A stretch of 64,000 nucleotides of DNA, taken from positions 1-64,000 of the forward strand of contig NZ_BBJH01000038.1 in the NCBI RefSeq assembly GCF_000739775.1, written 5' to 3'. Under the pieces are notes generated by a model. The model saw nothing but the letters and a program-made list of their open reading frames with translations. It had not been told where the DNA came from and did no database searches. How positions within the stretch are numbered: position 1 is the stretch's first letter; each line of letters starts with the position of its first letter. Position numbers and translations under genes: made by a program. This document shows positions 34,571 to 43,839 of this stretch, one piece after another. The DNA is from Paraburkholderia heleia NBRC 101817. GTDB taxonomy: Bacteria > Pseudomonadota > Gammaproteobacteria > Burkholderiales > Burkholderiaceae.

Positions 34571-34601
34571 CGCGCGTATGGCGCGCGTATGGCGCGTATG
34601 G
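34571..34601. repeat. Short tandem repeat, 11-bp unit
   Basis: CGCGCGTATGG occurs twice head to tail, then a shortened CGCGTATGG. It lies in the 194-bp gap between thiolase and Dabb genes, which holds nothing else I can name. Confidence 0.8.
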
Positions 34602-34663
34602 CAGCGGGAAAACGATGAAATCGCGAGTGCGGGCAGCGGGCATGTCCACTGCCGCACCGTGCA

Positions 34664-35842
34664 TCACACGACTTCGAAGAGGCCGGCAGCGCCCTGCCCG
34701 CCGCCGATGCACATCGTCACCACGACAAACTTCGCGCCGCGGCGCTTGCCTTCGATAAGCGCATGGCCCGTCAGGCGCGCGCCCGACACGCCATACGGGT
34801 GACCGACGGCAATCGCGCCGCCGTTCACGTTCAGGCGCCCGGCGGGAATGCCGAGCTTGTCGCGGCAATACAGCACCTGCACCGCAAACGCTTCGTTCAG
34901 TTCCCACAGGTCGATGTCCTCGACCTTCAGGCCCGCTTGCCTGAGCAGCCTGGGCACCGCGAACACGGGACCGATGCCCATCTCGTCGGGCTCGCAGCCC
35001 GCCACCGCGAAGCCGCGGAAAATGCCGAGCGGCTGCAGGCCCTCGCGCTCCGCGACTTTCGCGTTCATCACGACGCAGGCACTCGCACCGTCCGAGAACT
35101 GGCTCGCGTTGCCGGCCGTGACGACGCCGCCCGGCATCGCCGTGCGGATCTTCGCGACGCCTTCGAGCGTGGTGTCGGCGCGAATGCCTTCGTCGGCTGC
35201 GATCGTCACTTCCTTCGTGACGAGTTGGCCCGTCGCTTTGTCGGCTACCCCGGCGAGCACCGTCATCGGCACGATTTCGTCGTTGAAGAGACCGGCAGCC
35301 TGCGCGGCCGCCGCGCGCAACTGCGACTGCACGCCGTACTCGTCCTGGCGCTCCTTGGAGATTTCATAGCGCTTCGCGACGTTCTCAGCCGTTTGCAGCA
35401 TGCTCCAGTAGATTTCGGGCTTGTGCCGGTTGAGCCAGCCTTCGGCCATCATGTGGCGGTTCATCTCGTTCTGCACGCACGAGATCGATTCCACGCCGCC
35501 CGCGACGAACACGTCGCCTTCCCCTGCGATCACGCGTTGCGCGGCAAGCGCGATCGTCTGGAGTCCGGACGAACAGAAGCGGTTCACCGTCATGCCCGGC
35601 ACGCTCACGGGCAGGCCCGCACGCAACGCGATCTGGCGCGCGATGTTCGCACCCGTTGCGCCTTCGGGGTTCGCGCAGCCCATGATCACGTCTTCCACGC
35701 GCGCGGGGTCGATCTTCGCGCGCTCGACGGCGGCTTGCGTCACGTGCCCGCCGAGCGTGGCGCCGTGCGTCATGTTGAAGGCGCCCTTCCAGGATTTGGC
35801 GAGGCCCGTGCGGGCGGTCGATACGATTACGGCTTCGGTCAT
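34664..35842 (-). CDS. Acetyl-CoA acyltransferase (thiolase)
   Basis: 392 residues, thiolase II/FadA type. Nucleophile Cys90 in VNRFCSSGLQTIALAAQRV, the GGAIAVGHPYGVSGARL His motif and the C-terminal MCIGGGQGAAGLFEVV Cys motif are all present. Cleaves 3-ketoacyl-CoA with CoA in beta-oxidation. It lies near the FadB/FadJ-like gene, which makes its substrate. The ATG has a CAGGAGAC ribosome site. Confidence 0.96.
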   Translation of the reverse strand: MTEAVIVSTARTGLAKSWKGAFNMTHGATLGGHVTQAAVERAKIDPARVEDVIMGCANPEGATGANIARQIALRAGLPVSVPGMTVNRFCSSGLQTIALAAQRVIAGEGDVFVAGGVESISCVQNEMNRHMMAEGWLNRHKPEIYWSMLQTAENVAKRYEISKERQDEYGVQSQLRAAAAQAAGLFNDEIVPMTVLAGVADKATGQLVTKEVTIAADEGIRADTTLEGVAKIRTAMPGGVVTAGNASQFSDGASACVVMNAKVAEREGLQPLGIFRGFAVAGCEPDEMGIGPVFAVPRLLRQAGLKVEDIDLWELNEAFAVQVLYCRDKLGIPAGRLNVNGGAIAVGHPYGVSGARLTGHALIEGKRRGAKFVVVTMCIGGGQGAAGLFEVV

Positions 35843-35895
35843 ACGATGTCTCCTGCTACGAATATTGATTCCAGAGGATGTCTTTGCCTGGACGT

Positions 35896-36531
35896 TCAAG
35901 CGGACAATGCCAGCACCCCGGCCGATTGCGCGCGCTTCACGCCGGCGGCAAGCAACTGCCGCCACGCGGCGGCCAGCGAGCCGTTCAGGTCGATGGCGCG
36001 CGAGGCGTCTTCGATCAGCACGGTTTCGAAGCCCGCTGCGCGCGCGTCGAGCGCGGACCACGCCACGCAATAGTCGGTCGCGAGGCCGCAGCAGTACACG
36101 CGCCTCACACCCACGTCGCGCAGATAGCCCGCGAGGCCCGTAGGCGTCTTGCGGTCGGCTTCGAGAAACGCCGAGTAGCTGTCCACGTCGGCGTGATGGC
36201 CCTTGCGGATCACCGCGCGCGCATGCGGCACGTCCAGGTCGCGATGCAGCGCAGCGCCTTCGGTGCCCTGCACGCAATGCACGGGCCACAGCACCTGCTC
36301 GCCGTAGGGCAGCGCCGTCGTCTCGAACGGTGCGCGTCCCGCGTGGTTGGCCGCAAACGAAACGTGCTGCGCCGGGTGCCAGTCCTGCGTGAGCACCACG
36401 TTGCCGAAACCCTGCGCGAGCCGGTTCGCGACCGGCACGACTTCGTCGCCGAGCGCGACGGCAAGCGCGCCGCCGGGCATGAAGTCGTACTGCAGGTCGA
36501 TCAGCAGGAGCACGTCGTTTGCGCTTCTCAT
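35896..36531 (-). CDS. pncA: Nicotinamidase
   Basis: Deaminates nicotinamide to nicotinate for NAD recycling. 211 residues with catalytic Asp12 (LLLIDLQYDFMPGG), Lys110 (AVIRKGHHADVDSYSAF) and Cys155 (GLATDYCVAWSALDA), and metal ligands in TQDWHPAQHVSFA. Lies between the thiolase and the FadB/FadJ-like gene on the same strand (46 and 53 bases). NAD supply could support the neighbouring dehydrogenase, but the link may be chance. Confidence 0.95.
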   Translation of the reverse strand: MRSANDVLLLIDLQYDFMPGGALAVALGDEVVPVANRLAQGFGNVVLTQDWHPAQHVSFAANHAGRAPFETTALPYGEQVLWPVHCVQGTEGAALHRDLDVPHARAVIRKGHHADVDSYSAFLEADRKTPTGLAGYLRDVGVRRVYCCGLATDYCVAWSALDARAAGFETVLIEDASRAIDLNGSLAAAWRQLLAAGVKRAQSAGVLALSA

Positions 36532-36577
36532 GATGTTCGTCCGCCTGTTCGTCCGCTTTTGCGTCCGTAAGTGATGC

Positions 36578-38659
36578 TCAATTGAACGTACCGCCACGGG
36601 CAGCCAGCTCGACGATCGAAGGCGCAACCTCCCAGGCCTCGCCATTGCGCTGCTGCGCGTAGCGGCGAATCGCGCGCTCGACGTTGTAGAGACCGACCGT
36701 GTCGGCGTACAGCATCGGGCCGCCGCGCCACAGCGGGAAGCCGTAGCCCGTGAGATAGACCATGTCGACGTCCGACGCCTTCGAGGCGATGCCCTCTTCG
36801 AGAATCTTCGCGCCTTCGTTGACGAGCGAGAACACGAGACGCTCGACGATCTCCTCGTCGCTGATCTTGCGGCGCTCCACACCGGCTTCCTTCGAGTACG
36901 CCACGATCATCTCGTCGACGAGTTTCGAAGGCAGTGCGTTGCGCTCGCCCGCCTTGTAGTCGTACCAGCCCGCGCCGGTCTTCTGCCCGAAGCGGCCGGT
37001 CTCGCACAGACGGTCGGCGATCTTCGAGTACTTCATGTCCGGGTGTTCCTGATAACGGCGCTTGCGAATCGCCCAGCCGATATCGTTGCCGGCCAGGTCG
37101 CTCATACGGAACGGCCCCATCGCGAAGCCGAACTTCTCGATCGCCCGGTCCACCTGCGTGGGCAGTGCGCCTTCTTCGAGCATGTAGAGCGCCTGACGCA
37201 CGTACTGCTCGATCATGCGGTTGCCGATGAAGCCGTCGCACACGCCCGAAACCACGGCCGTCTTGCGGATCTTCTTCGCGACCTGCATGACGGTGGCGAG
37301 CACGTCCTTGCCCGTTTCCTTGCCGCGCACGACTTCGAGCAGCTTCATTACGTTGGCAGGACTGAAGAAGTGCAGACCCACCACGTCGTGCGGGCGCTTC
37401 GTGAAGGCCGCGATCCTGTCGACGTCGAGCGTCGAGGTGTTCGAGGCGAGGACCGCGCCAGCCCTGGCGACTTCGTCGAGGCGCTTGAACACCTGCTCCT
37501 TCACGCCGAGTTCTTCGAACACCGCTTCGATGATGAGGTCGGCTTGCCTGAGGTCGTCGTAGGAGAGCGTCGGGCTGATGAGCGCCATGCGCGCTTCCAC
37601 CTTCTCCTGCGTGAGCTTGCCCTTCCTGACCTGCGCTTCGTAGTTCTTGCGGATCGTGGCAAGGCCGCGATCGAGCGCTTCCTGCTTCGTTTCCAGCAGC
37701 GTGACGGGCACGCCCGCGTTGAGGAAGTTCATCGTGATGCCGCCGCCCATCGTGCCCGCGCCGATCACCGCGACCTTCTGGATCTCGCGCGTGGGCGTGC
37801 CCGACGGCACATCGGGAATCTTGCTCGCCGCGCGCTCGCCGAAGAACGCGTGCCGCAGCGCGCGGCTTTCCGGCGTCTGCACGAGTTCGAGGAAGCATGC
37901 GCGCTCGAACCCGAGGCCCAGGTCGAAGCCCTGCTTCACACCCGCCGCGACGGCGTCGACACACTTCACTGGCGCGGGGTAGTGCTTCGCCATCGCGCCA
38001 ACGGTGTTGCGCGAGAACTGCAGGAAGCCTTCGGCGTTCGGATGTTCGATTTTGCGGTTGCGCACGAGCGGATGGGGTCCCGGCTTGTCGGCCGCCTTGC
38101 GCGCGAACGCGACGGCTTCTTCGAGCAGATCGCCTTGCGCCATGGCGTCGAAGAGCCCCGATGCCGCAAGCTTTTCGCTCATCACCGGCGCGCCCGTGAC
38201 GATCATGTTGAGCGCGGCTTCGAGGCCGATCGCACGCGGCAGACGCTGCGTGCCGCCCGCGCCCGGCAGAATGCCGAGCTTCACTTCGGGCAGTGCGATC
38301 TGCGCGCCGGCAGCGGCGACACGGTAGTGCGCGCCGAGCGCCAGTTCGAGACCGCCGCCCATGGCCACGCTGTGGATCGCGGCCACGACCGGCTTCGCGC
38401 TCTTTTCGACTTCCTTGATGACGGTGTGGAGCGTGGGCTCCTGCAGCGCCTTCGGCGTGTTGAATTCGGTGATGTCCGCGCCGCCCGAGAACGCCTTGCC
38501 GGCGCCCGTGATCACAATGGCCGCGACGCCCGGATCGCTCGCGGCGCGCGCGAGGCCCTCGACGATGCCTGCGCGGGTCGAGTGCCCGAGGCCGTTGACG
38601 GGCGGATTATTGAGCGTGATGACGGCGACGCCGTCGCGAGTCGTGTAGTCCACTGCCAT
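36578..38659 (-). CDS. Bifunctional enoyl-CoA hydratase / 3-hydroxyacyl-CoA dehydrogenase
   Basis: A 693-residue fusion: enoyl-CoA hydratase/isomerase domain first (VAVITLNNPPVNGLGHSTR, ITGAGKAFSGGADITEF, HSVAMGGGLELALGAHYRVA), then the NAD-binding dehydrogenase domain (VAVIGAGTMGGGITMNFLNAG) with catalytic HFFSPANVMKLLEVVRG, and a C-terminal 3HCDH domain. It is FadJ/FadB-like, although without the FadB N-terminal extension. Two central steps of beta-oxidation. ATG 38659 has GGAGG upstream, and a 168-base in-frame extension is unlikely. An inverted repeat upstream may be an operator. Confidence 0.95.
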   Translation of the reverse strand: MAVDYTTRDGVAVITLNNPPVNGLGHSTRAGIVEGLARAASDPGVAAIVITGAGKAFSGGADITEFNTPKALQEPTLHTVIKEVEKSAKPVVAAIHSVAMGGGLELALGAHYRVAAAGAQIALPEVKLGILPGAGGTQRLPRAIGLEAALNMIVTGAPVMSEKLAASGLFDAMAQGDLLEEAVAFARKAADKPGPHPLVRNRKIEHPNAEGFLQFSRNTVGAMAKHYPAPVKCVDAVAAGVKQGFDLGLGFERACFLELVQTPESRALRHAFFGERAASKIPDVPSGTPTREIQKVAVIGAGTMGGGITMNFLNAGVPVTLLETKQEALDRGLATIRKNYEAQVRKGKLTQEKVEARMALISPTLSYDDLRQADLIIEAVFEELGVKEQVFKRLDEVARAGAVLASNTSTLDVDRIAAFTKRPHDVVGLHFFSPANVMKLLEVVRGKETGKDVLATVMQVAKKIRKTAVVSGVCDGFIGNRMIEQYVRQALYMLEEGALPTQVDRAIEKFGFAMGPFRMSDLAGNDIGWAIRKRRYQEHPDMKYSKIADRLCETGRFGQKTGAGWYDYKAGERNALPSKLVDEMIVAYSKEAGVERRKISDEEIVERLVFSLVNEGAKILEEGIASKASDVDMVYLTGYGFPLWRGGPMLYADTVGLYNVERAIRRYAQQRNGEAWEVAPSIVELAARGGTFN

Positions 38660-38747
38660 TTGCCTGCCTCCATGCTTGCGGGCCGCGAGGTGCGTCGTCG
38701 GCTTCATTGTCCGACATTCCCGGTCAGCAGGCAGAATACCCAAAAAA

Positions 38748-38759
38748 GAACGTTCGTTC
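38748..38759. promoter_or_regulatory. Candidate operator upstream of the FadB/FadJ-like gene
   Basis: GAACG-TT-CGTTC is an inverted repeat with 5-bp arms, 89 bases upstream of the ATG, in an AT-rich patch. It looks like a TetR-type site; TetR-family repressors of fatty-acid degradation are known in Burkholderiales. No such regulator is in the window, and the match is short. Confidence 0.4.
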
Positions 38760-38902
38760 AATTTTTTGCTGCGCTGCGGACACCAGGGTTTGTACCGAAC
38801 GCACGAATCCAGCGGATCGGCGGGCAAAAGCCGGCAGAAAAAACGCAGCCAGATGGCTGCGCCGGAGAACCTTGCGCGGCCGCGCGGGCGGCCCGGGGCG
38901 GC

Positions 38903-40591
38903 TTATCCGCGCTTCGCGGCGTCTGGCGCCGGATCGAACGGACAACCCTCCACTGCGAGCGCAGTCGGCAACACGTAAGCGCGGAACTGCTCGCGCAGCT
39001 TGAGCTTTTGCAGCTTGCCCGTCGCCGTGTGCGGCAACTCGTCGACGAACACGGCGTCGTCGGGCAGCCACCATTTGGCAACCTTGCCTTCGAAGAAGGC
39101 GAGCAGCTCTTCACGCGTGAGCGCGGCGCCGGGCTTCTTCACCGCGACGATGAGCGGCCGCTCGGTCCAGCGCGGGTGCGCGCAGGCAATGCACGCGGCC
39201 TCCGCGATGGCCGGGTGCGCCACTGCGATGTTTTCCAGATCGATCGAGCTGATCCACTCGCCGCCCGACTTGATCACGTCCTTGCTTCGGTCGGTGATGT
39301 GCAGGAAGCCGTCGGGGTCGATCGTGGCGACGTCGCCCGTGGGGAACCAGCCGTCCACGAGCGGCGAGCCGCTTTCCTGGTGGAAGTAGCGGTCGATCAC
39401 CCAGGGCCCGCGCACGTGCAGGTCGCCGAATGTCACCCCGTCCCACGGCAGCTCCCGCCCGTCCTCGCCGACGACCTTCATGTCCACGCCGAAAATCACG
39501 CGGCCCTGCTTTTCGAGCAGCGCGCGCTGCGCCTCGCGCGGCCGCTTCGATTGCTCCCAGTTGAGTCTCGAAAGCGTGCCGAGCGGCGACATCTCCGTCA
39601 TGCCCCACGCGTGGATCACCTGCACGCCGTACTCGTCCTCGAAGGCGCGCAGCATGGCGGGCGGGCACGCCGAGCCGCCGATCACCGTGCGGTTGAGCGT
39701 GGAGAAGCGCACGCCCGCGCCGCGCATATAGGCGAGCAGGCCGAGCCAGACAGTCGGCACGCCGGCCGAGGCGGTCACGCCTTCGGCCTCCATGAGTTCG
39801 TAGAGCGACTTGCCGTCGAGATCCTTGCCGGGCAGCACGAGCTTCGTGCCCGCGAGCGGCGCCGCATGGGGAATGCCCCACGCGTTCACATGGAACATCG
39901 GCACGACGGGCAGAATCGCGTCGAGCGCGGAGAAGCTCATCGCATCGGGCAGCGCCGCCGCGTATGCGTGCAGCACCGAAGACCGGTGCGTGTAGAGCGC
40001 CCCCTTCGGGTTGCCCGTGGTGCCGGAGGTGTAGCAAAGGTTCGAGGCGCTGCGTTCGTCGAGTTCCGGCCACGTGTAGCCGCCGTCCTGCGCGGCGAGC
40101 AGCGTTTCGTAGCAGAGCACCTGCGTGCGCATTGGCGGCCGGTGCGACTCGTCGCACAGCGCGATCCAGCCGCGCACGTTCGGACATTGCGGCGCAAGCG
40201 TGTCGACGAGCGGGGCGAACGTGGTGTCGAACAGCACGTAGCGGTCGTCGGCGTGATTGACGATCCACGCGATCTGCTCGGGAAAGAGCCGCGGGTTGAT
40301 GGTGTGACACACGGCGCCGAAGCCGGTCACGCCGAAATAGGCTTCGAGGTGCCGGTAGCCGTTCCAGGCGAGCGTGCCCACGCGTTCGCCCGGCGCCACG
40401 CCCAGCGCGATGAGCGCCTGGGCGAGCTGCTTCGAGCGCGCCTCGCACTCGCGGTAGGTGTAGCGATGAATATCGCCCTCGATGCGGCGCGAGACGATCT
40501 GCGCGCTGCCATGGTGGCGCGCCGCATGCGCGATCAACGACGGGAGCGTGAGCGGCACATCCATCATCTGTCCCAGCAGCGGCGCACTCAT
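38903..40591 (-). CDS. Acyl-CoA synthetase (AMP-forming ligase)
   Basis: 562 residues of the ANL superfamily. The P-loop-like YTSGTTGNPKG motif (A3), the VQVIHAWGMTEMSP motif (A5), WFPTGDVATIDPDGFLHITDRSKD (A7-A8 hinge) and the late PHTATGKLQK lysine motif (A10) are all intact, so it is catalytically complete. Resembles 3-methylthiopropionyl-CoA or medium-chain ligases. Last gene of the minus-strand lipid cluster. Its upstream gap shares DNA with selO's, as the two genes are divergent. Confidence 0.95.
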   Translation of the reverse strand: MSAPLLGQMMDVPLTLPSLIAHAARHHGSAQIVSRRIEGDIHRYTYRECEARSKQLAQALIALGVAPGERVGTLAWNGYRHLEAYFGVTGFGAVCHTINPRLFPEQIAWIVNHADDRYVLFDTTFAPLVDTLAPQCPNVRGWIALCDESHRPPMRTQVLCYETLLAAQDGGYTWPELDERSASNLCYTSGTTGNPKGALYTHRSSVLHAYAAALPDAMSFSALDAILPVVPMFHVNAWGIPHAAPLAGTKLVLPGKDLDGKSLYELMEAEGVTASAGVPTVWLGLLAYMRGAGVRFSTLNRTVIGGSACPPAMLRAFEDEYGVQVIHAWGMTEMSPLGTLSRLNWEQSKRPREAQRALLEKQGRVIFGVDMKVVGEDGRELPWDGVTFGDLHVRGPWVIDRYFHQESGSPLVDGWFPTGDVATIDPDGFLHITDRSKDVIKSGGEWISSIDLENIAVAHPAIAEAACIACAHPRWTERPLIVAVKKPGAALTREELLAFFEGKVAKWWLPDDAVFVDELPHTATGKLQKLKLREQFRAYVLPTALAVEGCPFDPAPDAAKRG

Positions 40592-40757
40592 CGTTTGCAG
40601 TCTCCTCGGTTGATCGGCATTCTGTGTCGTATCTTGCGCGTCTGGATTTCGCGTTTGTCTTTCGCGTATCGGGCCGGCACGCCGGCAAGCTTCGAACGTG
40701 CTCCAGCACGCCGCCGGGTGCGGACTTACAATATCGAGTATTCAACAGGCCCTCAAT

Positions 40758-42356
40758 ATGTCGTTTTCACCAGGCACTACCGACTCCCAAGGCGGCGCGT
40801 CCGCTGCGCACACGCCCGCCACCGGTCCGCTCGCCGACTTCGAGCGCGCATTGACCGTGCCGCGCGACGATGCCTTCGCCACACTCGGCGCCCGCTTTTA
40901 CACGCGCCTGCCCGGCGCGCCGCTGCCTGCGCCGTACGTCGTCGGCTTCTCGAAGGCCATGGCCGCGCAACTCGGGCTCGATGCATCGGTTCTCGCCGAT
41001 CCCGCGTTCGCCGGGTTCTTCAGCGGGAATTTCACGCGCGAGCGCTCGCCTTCGACCATGTCGCACGCAACGGTCTACTCCGGCCACCAGTTCGGCGTAT
41101 GGGCCGGGCAGCTCGGCGACGGCCGCGCGCTCACGCTCGGCGAGGTCGAGCACGAGGGCAGGCGCAACGAGGTCCAGCTCAAGGGCGCGGGCCGCACACC
41201 TTACTCGCGCATGGGCGACGGCCGCGCGGTGCTGCGTTCGTCGATCCGCGAGTTTCTGTGCTCGGAGGCCATGCATCATCTCGGCATTCCGACCACGCGC
41301 GCCCTCACGGTGATCGGCTCCGACCAGCCCGTGCGCCGCGAAGAGATGGAAACGGCTGCAGTCGTCACGCGCGTGTCGCCGAGCTTCGTGCGCTTCGGCC
41401 ACTTCGAGCACTTCTATTCCCACGACGACGTAGACGCGTTGCGCGCGCTCGCCGACCACGTGATCGCGCGCTTCTATCCGCGGCTGCGCGATGCCGACGA
41501 CCCGTACCTCGCCCTGCTCGACGAAGCGGTGCGCAGCACGGCGGCGCTGATGGTCGAGTGGCAGGCCGTAGGCTTCTGCCACGGCGTGATGAACACCGAC
41601 AACATGTCGATCCTCGGCCTCACCATCGACTACGGTCCGTTCGGCTTCATGGACGGCTTCGACGCCAACCACATCTGCAATCATTCGGACTCGCAGGGCC
41701 GCTACGCGTACCGCATGCAGCCGCAGATCGCTTACTGGAATCTCTTTTGCCTCGCGCAGGCGCTCGTGCCGCTGTTCGGCGCGCACTACGACATCGCCGA
41801 CGAAAAGAAGCGCGGCGAGCGCGTGGTGGCCGACGCGCAGGGCGTGCTCGAACGTTTCAAGGGGCACTTCGCGCCCGCGCTCGAAGCGCGCATGCGCGCG
41901 AAGCTCGGCCTCGAACACGAGCGCGAAGGCGACGACGCACTCGCAAACAAGCTGTTCGAAATCATGCATGCCAACCGTGCCGATTTCACGCTGACGTATC
42001 GCCATCTCGCGGGCGTCTCGATGCATGACGCGAGCGGGGATACGCCGGTGCGCGATCTCTTTCTCGATCGCGCCGCCTTCGACGCCTGGGCCGCCGACTA
42101 CCGCGCGCGCCTCGCGCACGAAACACGCGACGACGCCGCGCGCGCCGAAGCGATGAACCGCACGAATCCGAAATACGTGCTGCGCAATCACCTCGCGCAA
42201 ACGGCGATCGAGCGCGCCGCGCAGAAGGACTTCAGCGAAGTCGAACGGCTCGCCAGGGTGCTCGAGCGGCCATTCGACGAGCAGCCCGAGCATGCGTCGT
42301 ACGCAGGGCTGCCGCCCGACTGGGCGAGTTCGCTCGAAGTCAGTTGCTCTTCGTGA
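40758..42356 (+). CDS. selO: Protein adenylyltransferase SelO
   Basis: 532 residues of the SelO/YdiU pseudokinase family, which transfers AMP to Ser, Thr or Tyr of target proteins and helps redox balance in E. coli. Features: SGHQFGVWAGQLGDGRALTLGEV, KGAGRTPYSRMGDGRAVLRSS, and the catalytic/metal region VGFCHGVMNTDNMSILGLTIDYGPFGFMD. It ends EVSCSS, where the Cys corresponds to the selenocysteine of human SELENOO. The next gene is MsrB, a methionine sulphoxide reductase, fitting an oxidative-stress grouping. Confidence 0.95.
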   Translation: MSFSPGTTDSQGGASAAHTPATGPLADFERALTVPRDDAFATLGARFYTRLPGAPLPAPYVVGFSKAMAAQLGLDASVLADPAFAGFFSGNFTRERSPSTMSHATVYSGHQFGVWAGQLGDGRALTLGEVEHEGRRNEVQLKGAGRTPYSRMGDGRAVLRSSIREFLCSEAMHHLGIPTTRALTVIGSDQPVRREEMETAAVVTRVSPSFVRFGHFEHFYSHDDVDALRALADHVIARFYPRLRDADDPYLALLDEAVRSTAALMVEWQAVGFCHGVMNTDNMSILGLTIDYGPFGFMDGFDANHICNHSDSQGRYAYRMQPQIAYWNLFCLAQALVPLFGAHYDIADEKKRGERVVADAQGVLERFKGHFAPALEARMRAKLGLEHEREGDDALANKLFEIMHANRADFTLTYRHLAGVSMHDASGDTPVRDLFLDRAAFDAWAADYRARLAHETRDDAARAEAMNRTNPKYVLRNHLAQTAIERAAQKDFSEVERLARVLERPFDEQPEHASYAGLPPDWASSLEVSCSS

Positions 42357-42406
42357 GCGCGCCCCCATCTATTTGATCCTTGTTTCCCTTCCGACAGGAA
42401 CCCGAC

Positions 42407-42826
42407 ATGAGCCAGGACGACCACAACTCCCCTTCCTACCCCGGCTACAAGTCCGACGAGCAATGGCGCGAGCAGCTCGACGAAGGCCAGTACCAGGTCA
42501 CGCGCCATGCGGCCACCGAGCGCGCCTTCACGGGCAAGTACTGGGATCATTTCGATCGCGGCGTGTATGACTGCGTGTGTTGCGGCACGCCCCTCTTCGA
42601 GTCCGACACGAAATTCGACGCGGGTTGCGGCTGGCCGAGCTACTTCCGGCCGATCAACGGCGAGGTGATCGAGGAGAAAACCGACCGCACGCACGGCATG
42701 CTGCGCATCGAGGTGCGCTGCAAGAACTGCGGCGCGCACCTCGGCCACGTATTCGAAGATGGTCCGGCCCCGACTGGCCTTCGGTATTGCATCAATTCGG
42801 CTGCGTTACAATTCGAGCCCAAGTAA
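42407..42826 (+). CDS. msrB: Peptide-methionine (R)-S-oxide reductase
   Basis: 139 residues. Zinc site C56/C59 and C105/C108, catalytic Cys128 in GLRYCINSAALQF, and Cys74 in DAGCGWPSYF, a possible resolving residue. Repairs oxidised methionine. Starts 50 bases after selO on the same strand, so probably cotranscribed. Confidence 0.97.
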   Translation: MSQDDHNSPSYPGYKSDEQWREQLDEGQYQVTRHAATERAFTGKYWDHFDRGVYDCVCCGTPLFESDTKFDAGCGWPSYFRPINGEVIEEKTDRTHGMLRIEVRCKNCGAHLGHVFEDGPAPTGLRYCINSAALQFEPK

Positions 42827-42846
42827 ACGCTTGGCAAGGCCGCCCC

Positions 42847-42864
42847 GCGCCCCGCGCGGGGCGC
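42847..42864. terminator. GC-rich perfect palindrome after msrB
   Basis: GCGCCCCGCGCGGGGCGC is fully self-complementary over 18 bp, 20 bases past the msrB stop. No T-run follows. It could be a weak terminator or attenuator before yciB. Confidence 0.4.
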
Positions 42865-42938
42865 CGCTGGGTAGTCCGGGGCCTTGAAAGCGTCGTGCCC
42901 CTTTTGCCGGGCTCATTTCGTCAACTCTCAGGCCGATA

Positions 42939-43472
42939 ATGAAATTCCTGTTTGATCTGTTCCCGATCATCCTCTTTTTCGTCGCCTTCAAGCTGTGGGG
43001 CATCTTTACGGCTACCGCCGTGGCGATTGGAGCTACGCTCGTGCAGATCGCGTGGGTGGCGTTCCGTCACCGCAAGGTCGACCCGATGCTGTGGCTTTCG
43101 CTCGGTATCGTCGTCGTGTTCGGCGGCGCCACGCTGATGCTGCACGACGAGACCTTCATCAAGTGGAAACCCACCGTGCTCTACTGGGCGTTCTCGGTCG
43201 TGCTGCTCGTTTCCCAGGTGGCATTCGGCAAGAACCTTATCGAAGCGATGATGGGCAAGCAAATCACGTTGCCGCCGCGCATCTGGACACAGTTGAACTT
43301 TGTCTGGTCGATCTTCTTCGCGCTGCTCGGCATTCTCAATCTCTTCGTGGCGTTCCACTTCTCCACCGACGCGTGGGTCGACTTCAAGCTCTTCGGCGCG
43401 ACCGGCATCCTCGTGGTGTTCATCGTCGGCCAGAGCCTGTGGCTTTCGCGTTACATGAAGGAGGAAGAATGA
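42939..43472 (+). CDS. yciB: Septation protein YciB (inner-membrane)
   Basis: 177 residues, five to six helices. Starts MKFLFDLFPIILFFVAFKLWG, and contains LWLSLGIVVVFGGATLMLHDETFIKWKPTVLYWAFS and LNFVWSIFFALLGILNLFVAF, all family-typical (IspA/YciB). Needed for normal division and envelope integrity in some bacteria. Its stop overlaps the start of bolA by four bases (ATGA), so translation is coupled. Confidence 0.95.
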   Translation: MKFLFDLFPIILFFVAFKLWGIFTATAVAIGATLVQIAWVAFRHRKVDPMLWLSLGIVVVFGGATLMLHDETFIKWKPTVLYWAFSVVLLVSQVAFGKNLIEAMMGKQITLPPRIWTQLNFVWSIFFALLGILNLFVAFHFSTDAWVDFKLFGATGILVVFIVGQSLWLSRYMKEEE

Positions 43473-43777
43473 GCGACGTCTTTCTCAACGCCAGCCCCGC
43501 CGAGCGCATGGCGCTCATCGAAACGCGCCTGAGTGCGGCGCTTGCGCCCGTTTCCATCGACGTGCGCGACGACAGCGCGCAGCACGCCGGACACGCGGGT
43601 GCCGCCGCCGGCGGTCACTATCATGTCACGATCGTTGCGCCCGCATTCGCGGGGAAAGCCCGCGTGGCAAGGCATCGCATGGTGTATGATGCGCTGGCCG
43701 AGGCCATGCAGCGCGGCATTCACGCACTCGCGATCACGGCGCTCACGCCCGAAGAAGCCGCGGCGCTGCCCCGGTAG
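43469..43777 (+). CDS. bolA: BolA-family protein
   Basis: 102 residues of the BolA fold: short N-terminal helix (ERMALIETRLSAALAP), then HVTIVAPAFAGKARVARHRMVYDALAEAMQRGIHALAITALTPEEA. The conserved His in RVARHRMVYDAL is present. BolA proteins act with monothiol glutaredoxins in iron-sulphur handling. Overlaps yciB. Confidence 0.94.
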   Translation: MSDVFLNASPAERMALIETRLSAALAPVSIDVRDDSAQHAGHAGAAAGGHYHVTIVAPAFAGKARVARHRMVYDALAEAMQRGIHALAITALTPEEAAALPR

Positions 43778-43839
43778 GCCCCACGTTAGATTTCGTTGTT
43801 ATTGTTCGCCATTTTGGTTCGCCCCGTTAGGACTTTCCG

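Noticed and set aside
37043..42028. A 1661-codon open frame on the plus strand opposite the lipid cluster, and a similar 1462-codon one at 44681-49069
   Set aside because: Both run antisense to well-recognised genes (FadB/FadJ-like, ligase, purL) and read as Arg/His/Ala-rich shadow peptides. Long antisense frames are expected from G/C third-base bias.
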